A stretch of DNA of 37,837 nucleotides. Source: an uncultured Veillonella sp. (GTDB taxonomy: Bacteria > Bacillota > Negativicutes > Veillonellales > Veillonellaceae). The DNA lies in contig NZ_CAKQFJ010000019.1 in NCBI RefSeq assembly GCF_934230905.1, positions 1-37,837 on the forward strand, written 5' to 3'. Positions 29,172 to 36,495 of this stretch are shown here, one piece after another. A program made the translations under genes and the position numbers. Each line of letters opens with the position of its first letter. Position 1 is the first letter of the stretch. A model generated the notes under the pieces. It was not told the DNA's origin and did no database searches. It saw only the letters and a list, made by a program, of their open reading frames with translations.

Positions 29172-31103
29172 TCATACCTCCTTAACCACTAGTTGTGGTT
29201 CTGATTCATCAACGATGAGCTTAATAGTTTGACTATTAACAGGGACAAATTCAGTCACCGCTTCAGCGTTATCAATAAACACCGGAGCATTCACTTTGAA
29301 ATAGTTAGTTAATGCGTTGATGATATCAAGGCCTACATTAATCCTTGCAGCGTTGTTCATGCTGCGATACGGAACCCCTTTATAGGTGGTTTCGCAACAT
29401 TCCTCAACATTGCCATTCAACATAACATTAAACATCTTGAATCGTGCTAGTTTGAATCTCGAGTTAATAACATCTTCTAGCATATTGACCTTAGCTTTGA
29501 TGAACTCATCCATTAGATAAGACGCCTCATCCAACTTTGATTTTTCCGCTGCTAATTCAGCCTGCTGACTTTCTAGTTCAGCTACACGATTATCAATCCG
29601 CTTAGCCTCTTCGTATTTATTCAATTCAGTTTCAAGGTTAAAGCGGTGTTCTTTCGTTGTAGCAATACGTTTGTCTATGTCTGCAATCTCTTCAGAATGA
29701 TCTGTGTTAGATTCATCAAGTTTCATCTGCAGCATAAACTCTTCTGCTTTTAAATCAGCATATACAGAATCATCATCAAGCACTGGCGCTGTTAGTTGTC
29801 CAATCTCATCAGTTATGGTTTCCTTAACGAGTTCTTTCGCCTTAATAAGAGCCTCTAATGTTTCAATAGGCTCTAAGCCGGCATCTCGTTTTTTAATATT
29901 CTCGATGTCTTGTTGTTTTAGTTCAATGGACTGATTAAGTTCTTCTAATTTCTTAGATTTTCTAAGGTTAAACTTCGTTTCAGCTTTTTCACGTGCTGCT
30001 TGAATTTGCTCTGCAGGAAGTTTTTGTCCGCAGGTTGGGCAAGCCTCATCGATATCCATTACAAATGCATCCTCGTTGACCTTCTGACGTTGATGCATCA
30101 AATCGTTAATAACTGCTTCAATAAGCTGGATATCCCTATTTGACGTATTAAGGCGATGCTTAGTATTCTCAACCTTAGAAGATAGATTGTTAAGTTCAGA
30201 TACAACCATGTCGTATTCATTCGACTTCAATGCAGATTGTTTTTTATATTCCATCTGCAGTTCGCTTTCACGAGCCATCAATCGACGTTGTACATCTCTA
30301 AGCTCCGCTCTAGTATCAACAACCGCATGTCCATTCACTAATAATGCTTTGTCTGCCTCTAGAGCTTCTAGCGTTGTAGTTGCTAAGCTAATCTCCTGAA
30401 TAAGAACATCTCGAGGAGTATCAATAGTAGGCTTCCCTCGTAATGCCTCATCAATTCGAACTGGAATCATATCCAGTTCTTTATTGATGGCGGTTTTCTT
30501 AGCGGCTACTACCTTTCGATGATCGTCAACACTATGGCCTGATAAGATATCAGTCAATGCTTTTAGTTCACTATATTCTGCAATAACATCCTCATCTGAT
30601 ATATCCCCGCACATCTCAAGTAATAGCTTTCTGCGGTTCTGCCAGGAATATGTTTCATTGAAATACAACGGATTAGTAATTAATTTGAAAATATTTTCAT
30701 CAACTAATGAATTTACTATCTCCTTATATTCCTTTTCTTTTTTAGGAACGCCATCGACAAAGTAGTCTGTCGTATGACCTGTCATAGTTACTTCACCACC
30801 ACGAGGGGATGAGTACTTCTCCCGGTACACGCGCTTTAATTCAACAGTGCCCCCTTCATCCAATGTAAAAGTGCCTGTGACTTCGTGATTGACTTTAGGG
30901 ATAGGTAAGCCAGCTTCAATAGTTTTAATTTCAAAATCGGCTCTGCCTAAGCTATCCTTACCAAATAACAGCCAGCATACAGAGTCAAATACAGTCGTCT
31001 TGCCCGTAGCATTATCTCCGCGGATAATAACATCACCGTTGAAATTTATAGTAAAAGCTTTCAAACCTTTAAAATTTAGTAATTCTAATTTTGTGAGTTT
31101 CAT
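29172..31103 (-). CDS. SbcC/Rad50-like SMC-type ATPase
   Basis: A 643-residue ATPase. It begins KLTKLELLNFKGLKAFTINF and has Walker A GDNATGKTT (29-37), then FDSVCWLLFGKDSLGRADFEIK. A coiled-coil middle holds a zinc-hook-like EACPTCGQKLPAEQ (Cys355 and Cys358), followed by a second coil. The C-terminus has FIDNAEAV, a Walker B and D-loop-like motif. Phage SbcC-like proteins work with a nuclease in DNA recombination; no SbcD-like nuclease is adjacent, but an MBL-fold enzyme and RecT-like protein are in the same operon. Confidence 0.88.
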   Translation of the reverse strand: MKLTKLELLNFKGLKAFTINFNGDVIIRGDNATGKTTVFDSVCWLLFGKDSLGRADFEIKTIEAGLPIPKVNHEVTGTFTLDEGGTVELKRVYREKYSSPRGGEVTMTGHTTDYFVDGVPKKEKEYKEIVNSLVDENIFKLITNPLYFNETYSWQNRRKLLLEMCGDISDEDVIAEYSELKALTDILSGHSVDDHRKVVAAKKTAINKELDMIPVRIDEALRGKPTIDTPRDVLIQEISLATTTLEALEADKALLVNGHAVVDTRAELRDVQRRLMARESELQMEYKKQSALKSNEYDMVVSELNNLSSKVENTKHRLNTSNRDIQLIEAVINDLMHQRQKVNEDAFVMDIDEACPTCGQKLPAEQIQAAREKAETKFNLRKSKKLEELNQSIELKQQDIENIKKRDAGLEPIETLEALIKAKELVKETITDEIGQLTAPVLDDDSVYADLKAEEFMLQMKLDESNTDHSEEIADIDKRIATTKEHRFNLETELNKYEEAKRIDNRVAELESQQAELAAEKSKLDEASYLMDEFIKAKVNMLEDVINSRFKLARFKMFNVMLNGNVEECCETTYKGVPYRSMNNAARINVGLDIINALTNYFKVNAPVFIDNAEAVTEFVPVNSQTIKLIVDESEPQLVVKEV

Positions 31104-31112
31104 AGTGATCTC

Positions 31113-32771
31113 CTATACAACATTAGCGTCCACATCAATGGTATGAGGTTCAATCTTCAAACGATTGGCCCATTTCATCACCGTAGAGTGGATTTTATTG
31201 TCTTTTTTTAGTTGTGCATTCGCGAATAGCTTCGCTTGTACTAGATGATTAAATTTAGGTTGACCCTTTTTAACCTTATTACCAGTGGCTAGTTCTAAGC
31301 ATGCAATAGGATTCATGTCATCATCCGTGACAACCACAATTGCTGCTTGCCCTTGAATGACACGGTCACGATATGAACCTACACAGTTCTTCAATCGCTT
31401 TCCATATGTCATTAAATCAGCTGCAGTCTTTGGTACCATAAAGTGCATCCCATTCATATCCGCTTGTAATTGAGGTTGAGCAGGCAATATTACATCTCCA
31501 TATTCCTGCTTATTAAAGATATTGATTACTTCGTCATGAAAATTCTTCAACTTGAATCGTTTCTTCCATAATGCCTCTTGGTATTTTGGCTCGAGTTTTG
31601 CATGCATATCCACACAGTCTTCTATATCACGAATATTCTCGCTTAGTAGCCATCGCAATATAGTAGGTTCACCGCACCGTTTAATTAGTTGTTGCCACAT
31701 AAACGTTGCATGTGGGCTTTTTAGCCTCATCGCCTTACGTACATCATTAGCATTATGAGCTTTACCAACATATGGATCTGTGCCATCAGCTCTAGTACGC
31801 TTTAATGTAAGAATAGTGCGCCTGCAATTTTCATCGCCAAATAGATTTAAGACATCTGACATGTATACGCTCAACGGATCATAAACCATACGCTTTCGTA
31901 AGGCTCTACTGTTAGGAGCCTTATATGATTGTCTAAGCGCTGCTTGAAAGTTCATACCTTTTCTTGTAGCCCCTAACACATCGTCATCAAATGGGATATT
32001 TGTATATCGATATAAGCAATAAGCATTAGTCCAATACACATATTGTTTCATTAAGCTAACAATGCTAGGCATATCAGGTGCCGATAGCTTCAAAATCATA
32101 TTGAGCAGCATTGTAAAATGGTAGCCATTTTCTTCAGTAGCACTAGGTGCCACATATACATCCTTGGTCCCATATCCGTAAGTTTCCTTCAATCTTTTTT
32201 CAAACATAAGTCGTAACGCTTTGAATGTTTTGTTTAAATTCTTCCGGTTAAAATCAGTCATGATGTATGAATCGCCAAAGAATTTCAGTACCGGCATAAT
32301 CTCGTTCTCACGAATATAAGCAACAGTCAATTCATGATGGATTCTAAATCTATCAATAAATGTTGCCTTACGTTTCTTGAAGTCGAACCGCAATGTTTCT
32401 GTACACATCCCTAAGTCATTTTTTTTACCGTCAAAGAAAAGCTGGATAGCTTGATATCGAATCTTCAAATCTAGGAAGTGCTTATAATTGATAACCTCGA
32501 TATAAGCCGATACAGGATATACGCTCTCATCATTTATAGAGAAATAAATTTTATGATCATATGGATTAGAAGTTGCTTGGCAATTGGGACAGGTATAGTA
32601 TTTTGAACCGGTAACATATCCATTCTGATATGAATATCTTCGTTGCCAGCTACCTCCAAACGTAAACCCACAATCGATATGGTGTATAGTTGTATATTCC
32701 GCACCATAAGGAGCCTCTAGGATTATGCTATCGAACATTTTGTGAATATAGGTACTGGATACAATCTCCAC
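31113..32771 (-). CDS. PcfJ-like protein
   Basis: A 552-residue protein whose C-terminal part (PKTAADLMTYGKRLKNCVGSYRDRVIQGQAAIVVVTDDDMNPIACLELATGNKVKKGQPKFNHLVQAKLFANAQL) matches the PcfJ family (‘l~~eg~~l~hCvg~Y~~~v~~g~~~I~~vr~~~~p~~t~E~~~~~~~i~Q~~G~~N’). The N-terminal region has a zinc pair CPNC and alpha-beta sequence of no known type. PcfJ-like proteins occur on conjugative plasmids and in prophages; the molecular role is unclear. GTG start at 32771, behind AAAGGGGG. Confidence 0.85.
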   Translation of the reverse strand: MEIVSSTYIHKMFDSIILEAPYGAEYTTIHHIDCGFTFGGSWQRRYSYQNGYVTGSKYYTCPNCQATSNPYDHKIYFSINDESVYPVSAYIEVINYKHFLDLKIRYQAIQLFFDGKKNDLGMCTETLRFDFKKRKATFIDRFRIHHELTVAYIRENEIMPVLKFFGDSYIMTDFNRKNLNKTFKALRLMFEKRLKETYGYGTKDVYVAPSATEENGYHFTMLLNMILKLSAPDMPSIVSLMKQYVYWTNAYCLYRYTNIPFDDDVLGATRKGMNFQAALRQSYKAPNSRALRKRMVYDPLSVYMSDVLNLFGDENCRRTILTLKRTRADGTDPYVGKAHNANDVRKAMRLKSPHATFMWQQLIKRCGEPTILRWLLSENIRDIEDCVDMHAKLEPKYQEALWKKRFKLKNFHDEVINIFNKQEYGDVILPAQPQLQADMNGMHFMVPKTAADLMTYGKRLKNCVGSYRDRVIQGQAAIVVVTDDDMNPIACLELATGNKVKKGQPKFNHLVQAKLFANAQLKKDNKIHSTVMKWANRLKIEPHTIDVDANVV

Positions 32772-32785
32772 AGTGAATACCCCCT

Positions 32786-33142
32786 TTAATCACCAAACAT
32801 AGCGAATAAGTTTTCTGCTTCCTTCTCTTCAACAGATGCAGGCTCTACTTCTACCACTGGTGCTGGTTCTTCTTTAGGCTTAGACTTTTTAGTCGTAGCC
32901 TTTGATTTCTTACTTTTAGTTTCAGCTTCATCCTCTTTAGACTCTGCCTTTTGCTTCTTAGTAGGTTCTACGATTTCACAAGCCTTTACAATAGCATTGG
33001 ATGCCTTCATGACACCCTCGGTATACGCAATACCAGCTTCGTATTCTTCGGCATTAACAGGGTCAAGTTCAATTGCTTTATGCAATGTATCCAGCGCCTT
33101 TTTACAGATATCAGCTTGTGCTTTAAATTGTTGCTTAGACAT
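32786..33142 (-). CDS. Hypothetical Lys/Glu-rich protein ending in MFGD
   Basis: A 118-residue protein. The first 65 residues are helical (KAQADICKKALDTLHKAIELDPVNAEEYEAGIAYTEGVMKASNAIVKACEI). Then a Lys/Glu/Ser/Pro-rich linker of about 40 residues leads to NLFAMFGD. The same MFGD ending is on the RecT-like protein and both genes share about 16 identical bases around the stop. It may carry a partner-binding tail. I recognise no family. Confidence 0.65.
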   Translation of the reverse strand: MSKQQFKAQADICKKALDTLHKAIELDPVNAEEYEAGIAYTEGVMKASNAIVKACEIVEPTKKQKAESKEDEAETKSKKSKATTKKSKPKEEPAPVVEVEPASVEEKEAENLFAMFGD

Positions 33143-33143
33143 A

Positions 33144-33791
33144 TTATTCCTCCCCTGCCATAGCGGACTTCAAATCAGTAATAATATCGTCAGTCAATAC
33201 ATCACTGGATACCTTCCCATTTACCCCATGTTTATGGAAAATAGTCATGGCTTGTTTAGCTCGAGCAGTATCATTTCCCATCCATTCACGGAATTCTTTA
33301 TAGAATACTTTCTTATCCACCGGTTCAGCAGTTACATCTAATGCGGCATCCTGTTCCGATGTTTCAATAGTAGCTGGCTCCTCAGTTGGTGTTTCAGCAG
33401 GAGCAGGTTCTACAACCGATTCTGTAGCCGGCTCAACCTTTTCTTCTTTTTTAGTTTTTGTTGGCTTACCTTCGAAATCTGTTACAGGGACATCATCTGC
33501 AGGCGCTGTCACTTCATTTTCTAAGATTTTCACCTTACAACCTTCAGCTTCAAGTTGATTTATACCTTCTGCAATCTTTTTACTACTCTTTTGAATTGCT
33601 TTCTTGAATGTATCCTCAAGTTTACTTTCTGCTAGTTCAAGGCTAGTGCCTGACGTTACTTTAACAATTGGCTTTTCCGACATACATTGGCCTTGGCATT
33701 GATGATTTAATCGTTCGTTCCAATCTGCTACTTGCACTGCTAGATCGTCCAATGTATTGAATTTAATAGTTAAGATATTTTGATTTTCCAT
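33144..33791 (-). CDS. Hypothetical phage protein with Glu/Pro/Thr-rich linker
   Basis: A 215-residue protein with ATG 33791 behind AAAGGAGATT. Residues 1-95 form one predicted domain (ILTIKFNTLDDLAVQVADWNERLNHQCQGQCMSEKPIVKV...). The middle (about 100-155) is Glu/Pro/Thr rich and probably disordered (EEKVEPATESVVEPAPAETPTEEPATIETSE). The last 55 residues look helical (FYKEFREWMGNDTARAKQAMTIFHKHGVNG). Function unknown. It is in the early operon between two other unknown genes and the PcfJ-like gene. Confidence 0.62.
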   Translation of the reverse strand: MENQNILTIKFNTLDDLAVQVADWNERLNHQCQGQCMSEKPIVKVTSGTSLELAESKLEDTFKKAIQKSSKKIAEGINQLEAEGCKVKILENEVTAPADDVPVTDFEGKPTKTKKEEKVEPATESVVEPAPAETPTEEPATIETSEQDAALDVTAEPVDKKVFYKEFREWMGNDTARAKQAMTIFHKHGVNGKVSSDVLTDDIITDLKSAMAGEE

Positions 33792-33804
33792 GATTTAATC
33801 TCCT

Positions 33805-34197
33805 TTAGAATTGAAATATTAGTTCTCCATCAACTAGTTGACCTTCTACAACTTTTGGCATTCCTAGTTTTATCAACTTATCAATGACAGCTCGCTTTTG
33901 AGTAATAAAAATGCATCTACGTTCAATCTGACTCGCCGTCGGTTTAATTACAAATGGTTCGGTCTCCACTGCGGGGGATACACATATTACTCTGTTATTA
34001 ATATCAATACCCACCTTGAAATACTCTGGGCCTTTAATTTTCCGATAGGCCAACATTGATAATTTGATATAGCTCTTACATGTAACAATAGCAACTTTCA
34101 TAGCCCTATCATGTTTACCGTTATGTTTTTCAAAGAAGCTAAAATCAAATGTATTTATAGCTGGTTTTGATTTTTTCTTTGCTACAAGTTCAGGCAT
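33805..34197 (-). CDS. Hypothetical phage early protein
   Basis: A 130-residue protein starting with a basic stretch (MPELVAKKKSKPAINTFDFSFFEKHNGKHDRAMKVAIVTCKSYIKLSMLAYRKI), then a beta-rich part (YFKVGIDINNRVICVSPAVETEPFVIKP) and ending in ‘GQLVDGELIFQF’. It has an excellent ribosome site (AAAAGGAGGTATT). I see no diagnostic motif. The early position and size suggest a phage regulator or host-takeover protein, but that is a guess. Confidence 0.6.
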   Translation of the reverse strand: MPELVAKKKSKPAINTFDFSFFEKHNGKHDRAMKVAIVTCKSYIKLSMLAYRKIKGPEYFKVGIDINNRVICVSPAVETEPFVIKPTASQIERRCIFITQKRAVIDKLIKLGMPKVVEGQLVDGELIFQF

Positions 34198-34243
34198 AAT
34201 ACCTCCTTTTTAGCAACGATTTAATGTGTTACAATTAACTTGG

Positions 34244-34426
34244 TTATTTAACTAGAGCTCGTATCTCATTGCCGTGAGTACGGGCTTTTTTACATTTATT
34301 TTTAATGTGTTCGTCATGGCATCTCTTACACACCCTAATAGCTTTTCGATTTACTTCATCGAATATATATCTATAGGTACATGGGATAATCCGTACGCCA
34401 CATTTTAAACAATTAACACGCTTCAT
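34244..34426 (-). CDS. Small zinc-ribbon protein
   Basis: A 60-residue protein with two Cys pairs: VNCLKCGVRIIPCTYRYIFDEVNRKAIRVCKRCHDEH, that is CLKC...CKRC, the spacing of a zinc ribbon. The C-terminus is basic. The ATG overlaps the stop of the small membrane protein gene upstream as ATGA, so the two are probably translated together. It may bind nucleic acid or protein. Function unknown. Confidence 0.7.
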   Translation of the reverse strand: MKRVNCLKCGVRIIPCTYRYIFDEVNRKAIRVCKRCHDEHIKNKCKKARTHGNEIRALVK

Positions 34427-34581
34427 CTACCCCCTCCATAAATGGCTACATATACGAGCATTGCTACTGCTAATAAGAACATAGAGACCATTACTAAATC
34501 AGGAATAGTAAATCCTTGGACATCTGAACCTTCTAGTAGAGCCCCCATTAATACAGCAACTACAATAATTAACTTATTCAT
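34423..34581 (-). CDS. Small membrane protein, 52 residues
   Basis: A short gene from ATG 34581 with AGGAGAG 8 bases upstream, ending at 34423 in a 4-base overlap with the zinc-ribbon gene. The protein is MNKLIIVVAVLMGALLEGSD, a Gly/Phe/Thr/Ile/Pro/Asp turn region, then ALVMVSMFLLAVAMLVYVAI-type hydrophobic sequence (precisely LVMVSMFLLAVAMLVYVAIYG), so it has two hydrophobic segments that could be membrane helices. The ribosome site and translational coupling support it as real. Function unknown. Confidence 0.72.
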   Translation of the reverse strand: MNKLIIVVAVLMGALLEGSDVQGFTIPDLVMVSMFLLAVAMLVYVAIYGGGR

Positions 34582-34584
34582 AGC

Positions 34585-34785
34585 TCACTCTCCTATTCTT
34601 GCCTGGCATCTTTTCGCTAACCAGGCATTAAACGAATCTAAATGTATTAAGCGTTTACCTCCACGCTGTCCAATCTTCATGGACGGAAAATCAAAGTCTT
34701 CCGCCCACTGCCGAATGACAGCAGGTGCTACGCTGGCCAACTCAGCAGCTTCATCAACTGTGACGCAGAGTTTGCTTCTATCCAT
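34585..34785 (-). CDS. Excisionase-like helix-turn-helix protein
   Basis: A 66-residue protein: KLCVTVDEAAELASVAPAVIRQWAEDFDFPSMKIGQRGGKRLIHLDSFNAWLAKR. This is the MerR-like winged helix of excisionases and AlpA-type proteins (‘~l~~eeaA~~~gvs~~~ir~w~~~~~~P~~k~g~~~~i~~~~f~~wl’). It follows the Cro-like gene. It may direct excision or act as a regulator. A 17-base palindrome lies just upstream at 34805-34821. Confidence 0.82.
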   Translation of the reverse strand: MDRSKLCVTVDEAAELASVAPAVIRQWAEDFDFPSMKIGQRGGKRLIHLDSFNAWLAKRCQARIGE

Positions 34786-34804
34786 TATTTCCTCCTTCCA
34801 GTAT

Positions 34805-34821
34805 TTACGGTTTAACCGTAA
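34805..34821. promoter_or_regulatory. Palindrome TTACGGTT-T-AACCGTAA, candidate operator
   Basis: A perfect 8-bp inverted repeat with one central base, in the 40-base gap between the Cro-like and excisionase-like genes. The half-site TTACGGT/ACCGTAA also occurs in the divergent control region, so it is probably bound by the same repressor. Confidence 0.7.
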
Positions 34822-34825
34822 TCAA

Positions 34826-35014
34826 CTATAAAAAAATAATGTCATGATAAGCTACATTGAATACCTTTTGTATCATTTCAATATGTGGTACATCTGGAAA
34901 TGAGCGTTTGCGTTCCCAATTCCCCCAAGTATCTACAGATACTCCTATTTTCTGCGCTGCAGTTACTTGTGACCAGTTCTTGGATGCTCTTAACATCTTA
35001 AGAGTATACTTCAT
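34826..35014 (-). CDS. Cro-like XRE-family regulator
   Basis: A 62-residue helix-turn-helix protein (TLKMLRASKNWSQVTAAQKIGVSVDTWGNWERKRSFPDVPHIEMIQKVF), with the XRE pattern ‘lr~~r~~~g~sq~~~A~~lgvs~~t~~~wE~g~~~P~~~~l~~l~~~f’. It is the first leftward gene of the early operon, opposite the CI-like gene, in the place of lambda Cro. ATG at 35014 follows AAAGGAGGTAGTTT. A promoter at 35058-35086 serves it. Confidence 0.9.
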   Translation of the reverse strand: MKYTLKMLRASKNWSQVTAAQKIGVSVDTWGNWERKRSFPDVPHIEMIQKVFNVAYHDIIFL

Positions 35015-35057
35015 AAACTACCTCCTTTCATCCAATAACACCTTGTTTACAGTCATC

Positions 35058-35086
35058 ATTTTACTATGGTTTTTCCGTAATGTCCA
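35058..35086 (-). promoter_or_regulatory. Leftward early promoter, TGGACA-17-TAAAAT
   Basis: On the minus strand TGGACA (35086-35081) and TAAAAT (35063-35058) are 17 bases apart. The half-site TTACGG lies in the spacer next to the -35, so a repressor bound there would block it. Start of transcription would be near 35051, 37 bases before the Cro-like ATG. Confidence 0.68.
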
Positions 35087-35152
35087 TAAAACAAACTTAA
35101 AATACCGTAAAATTTCCGTAAAATATTGATTTTATTACGAACTTATCGTAAT
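35075..35152. promoter_or_regulatory. Operator region between Cro-like and CI-like genes
   Basis: CCGTAA copies at 35075-35080, ACCGTAA at 35104-35110 and TTCCGTAAAA at about 35114-35123, plus the perfect palindrome ATTACGA-ACTTA-TCGTAAT at 35134-35152. With the palindrome at 34805 they make a family of related sites, as expected for the repressor and Cro-like protein sharing operators. Confidence 0.65.
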
Positions 35153-35195
35153 ATATAGATATATAAAGTAATATATTGCATTATAAGAGGTTTTT

Positions 35196-35576
35196 ATGAG
35201 CGGATTAGGCAACAAGGCTATAATGGCCGAAAACATCCAACGCTTAATGGATAGTCGAGGAATTGATAGAAATAAAATATGTGCTGATTTAGGTTTTAAA
35301 TACACAACTTTTACAGATTGGGTTAAAGGAAAGACTTATCCCAGGATAGATAAAATCGAGATGATGGCTAATTATTTTGGGGTAAACAAATCTGAGCTAG
35401 TCGAAAAACACGTGGAGGGTGGTTATTACACTAACGCTGAAGCAGCCGAATTTGCAGAGTACCTACGTACACGTCCAGGTGCACGCATGCTCTTCTCTGC
35501 TGCAAAAGATATGTCTAAAGAGGAGATGGAAGAAACAGTCAAATACATAGAGTTCTTAAAATCCAAACACAAGTAA
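35196..35576 (+). CDS. CI-like XRE-family repressor
   Basis: A 126-residue protein. The N-terminal helix-turn-helix is IMAENIQRLMDSRGIDRNKICADLGFKYTTFTDWVKGKTYPRIDKIEMMANYFGVNKSELVEK. The C-terminal part is a short helical tail (MLFSAAKDMSKEEMEETVKYIEFLKSKHK) with no Ser/Lys self-cleavage peptidase, unlike lambda CI. With the ImmA-type protease gene next, this is the ImmR/ImmA-type layout of ICEBs1 and phage phi105, in which the protease removes the repressor. Ribosome site AAGAGG at 5 bases. Confidence 0.9.
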   Translation: MSGLGNKAIMAENIQRLMDSRGIDRNKICADLGFKYTTFTDWVKGKTYPRIDKIEMMANYFGVNKSELVEKHVEGGYYTNAEAAEFAEYLRTRPGARMLFSAAKDMSKEEMEETVKYIEFLKSKHK

Positions 35577-35599
35577 ATACACAAGGGAGAGTATTATCG

Positions 35600-35869
35600 T
35601 TGGTTGTAAATTTGATTTACTGCGACTTACCACATGCCAATGCTGTGTCAGAGGAATGTGAAGATGTAGATACGCATAACATCTACATAAATAAAAACCT
35701 CCCTCATGATCGCATGAGAGAGGAAATTAAACATGAATTAATGCATATTATTAATGATGATTTTTACTTAGATGAACATGTGAACCTTGTCGAACAAATG
35801 GTTCGTAGGTCACATATAGATGATTCGGCATTAGAAAACATCGACTTTTACCATCATTTTAATGTGTAA
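35600..35869 (+). CDS. ImmA/IrrE-type metallopeptidase, short form
   Basis: An 89-residue protein with TTG start at 35600, behind AAGGGAGA at 9 bases. It has the zinc motif EEIKHELMHIIND (HELMH), preceded by VDTHNIYINKNLPHDRMRE as in ImmA proteins (‘~i~i~~~l~~~~r~~~laHElgH’). Most ImmA proteins are longer (about 150-170 residues), so this is a compact version. It lies 24 bases after the repressor gene, and would cleave the repressor to induce the prophage. Confidence 0.85.
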   Translation: MVVNLIYCDLPHANAVSEECEDVDTHNIYINKNLPHDRMREEIKHELMHIINDDFYLDEHVNLVEQMVRRSHIDDSALENIDFYHHFNV

Positions 35870-35890
35870 TTATAGACAAGGGGAGAAACC

Positions 35891-36349
35891 ATGAAGAAAC
35901 TAGTTATTATTGCTGCATTAGCTTTAATGTCTACATTACCGGTACAGGCTGTAACATTTCAAGAGTTAAACCCATATAATGGGTATATGCAGATTCCAAA
36001 TTCTAGGGGCGAAATTCAATTCATACCTATTGAATCTTTAGTGACTGAAAAGGACAATGGGAACAAATTAGAAATCATTCTACCTGTATATGGCTATAAC
36101 ACTGGAGATACTGCTATATCTAGCTCTACTAAACGATTTACTTATGATTTTATAAATCATACAATCACAATGCAAATCATAGAAATTACATTCTACGATG
36201 GTAGATCCGGTCGAATTATATTCCATTCATTTATTAAGAACCCTAAACGCGTTGAATTACAACCAAATACTTATGGGTATTTAGAAGCTATGGGCGCTCT
36301 AGGAAATGCACAGCGCACTGGTAAGTACACGCCTAAAACACAAAACTAA
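35891..36349 (+). CDS. Secreted hypothetical protein (lysogeny region)
   Basis: A 152-residue protein with a signal peptide: MKKLVIIAALALMSTLPVQA, with a likely signal peptidase I cut after the Ala in PVQA. The mature part is beta-rich (LNPYNGYMQIPNSRGEIQFIPIESLVTEK). In a diderm host it would be in the periplasm. It lies between the ImmA gene and the integrase on the strand expressed in lysogens, so it is a candidate prophage-carried host trait. No family recognised. A hairpin follows the stop. Confidence 0.75.
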   Translation: MKKLVIIAALALMSTLPVQAVTFQELNPYNGYMQIPNSRGEIQFIPIESLVTEKDNGNKLEIILPVYGYNTGDTAISSSTKRFTYDFINHTITMQIIEITFYDGRSGRIIFHSFIKNPKRVELQPNTYGYLEAMGALGNAQRTGKYTPKTQN

Positions 36350-36356
36350 TAAAAAA

Positions 36357-36391
36357 TAGCCCCTACTCTGCTACCAACAGAATAGGGGCTA
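36357..36391. terminator. Hairpin after the secreted-protein gene
   Basis: TAGCCCCTACTCTG (36357-36370) pairs with CAGAATAGGGGCTA (36378-36391), 13 of 14 positions. The T-run lies on the minus strand (TTTTTT), so it is a clear terminator for leftward transcripts and perhaps weaker for rightward ones. Confidence 0.7.
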
Positions 36392-36401
36392 CGATACACA
36401 C

Positions 36402-36453
36402 CTTAGAGGCATATACCAAAGAACACTATTATTATACCACAAAACCTCTAAGG
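36402..36453. repeat. Inverted repeat CCTTAGAGG / CCTCTAAGG upstream of the integrase
   Basis: A 9-bp perfect inverted repeat whose arms lie about 33 bases apart in the 147-base gap before the integrase. The loop is AT-rich (TATTATTATACC), a possible -10 region. It may be an operator or a structure controlling integrase expression. Confidence 0.5.
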
Positions 36454-36495
36454 CTTATTTAATATACCCAAATTTAGGCCTAGGAGGTTATTTTT

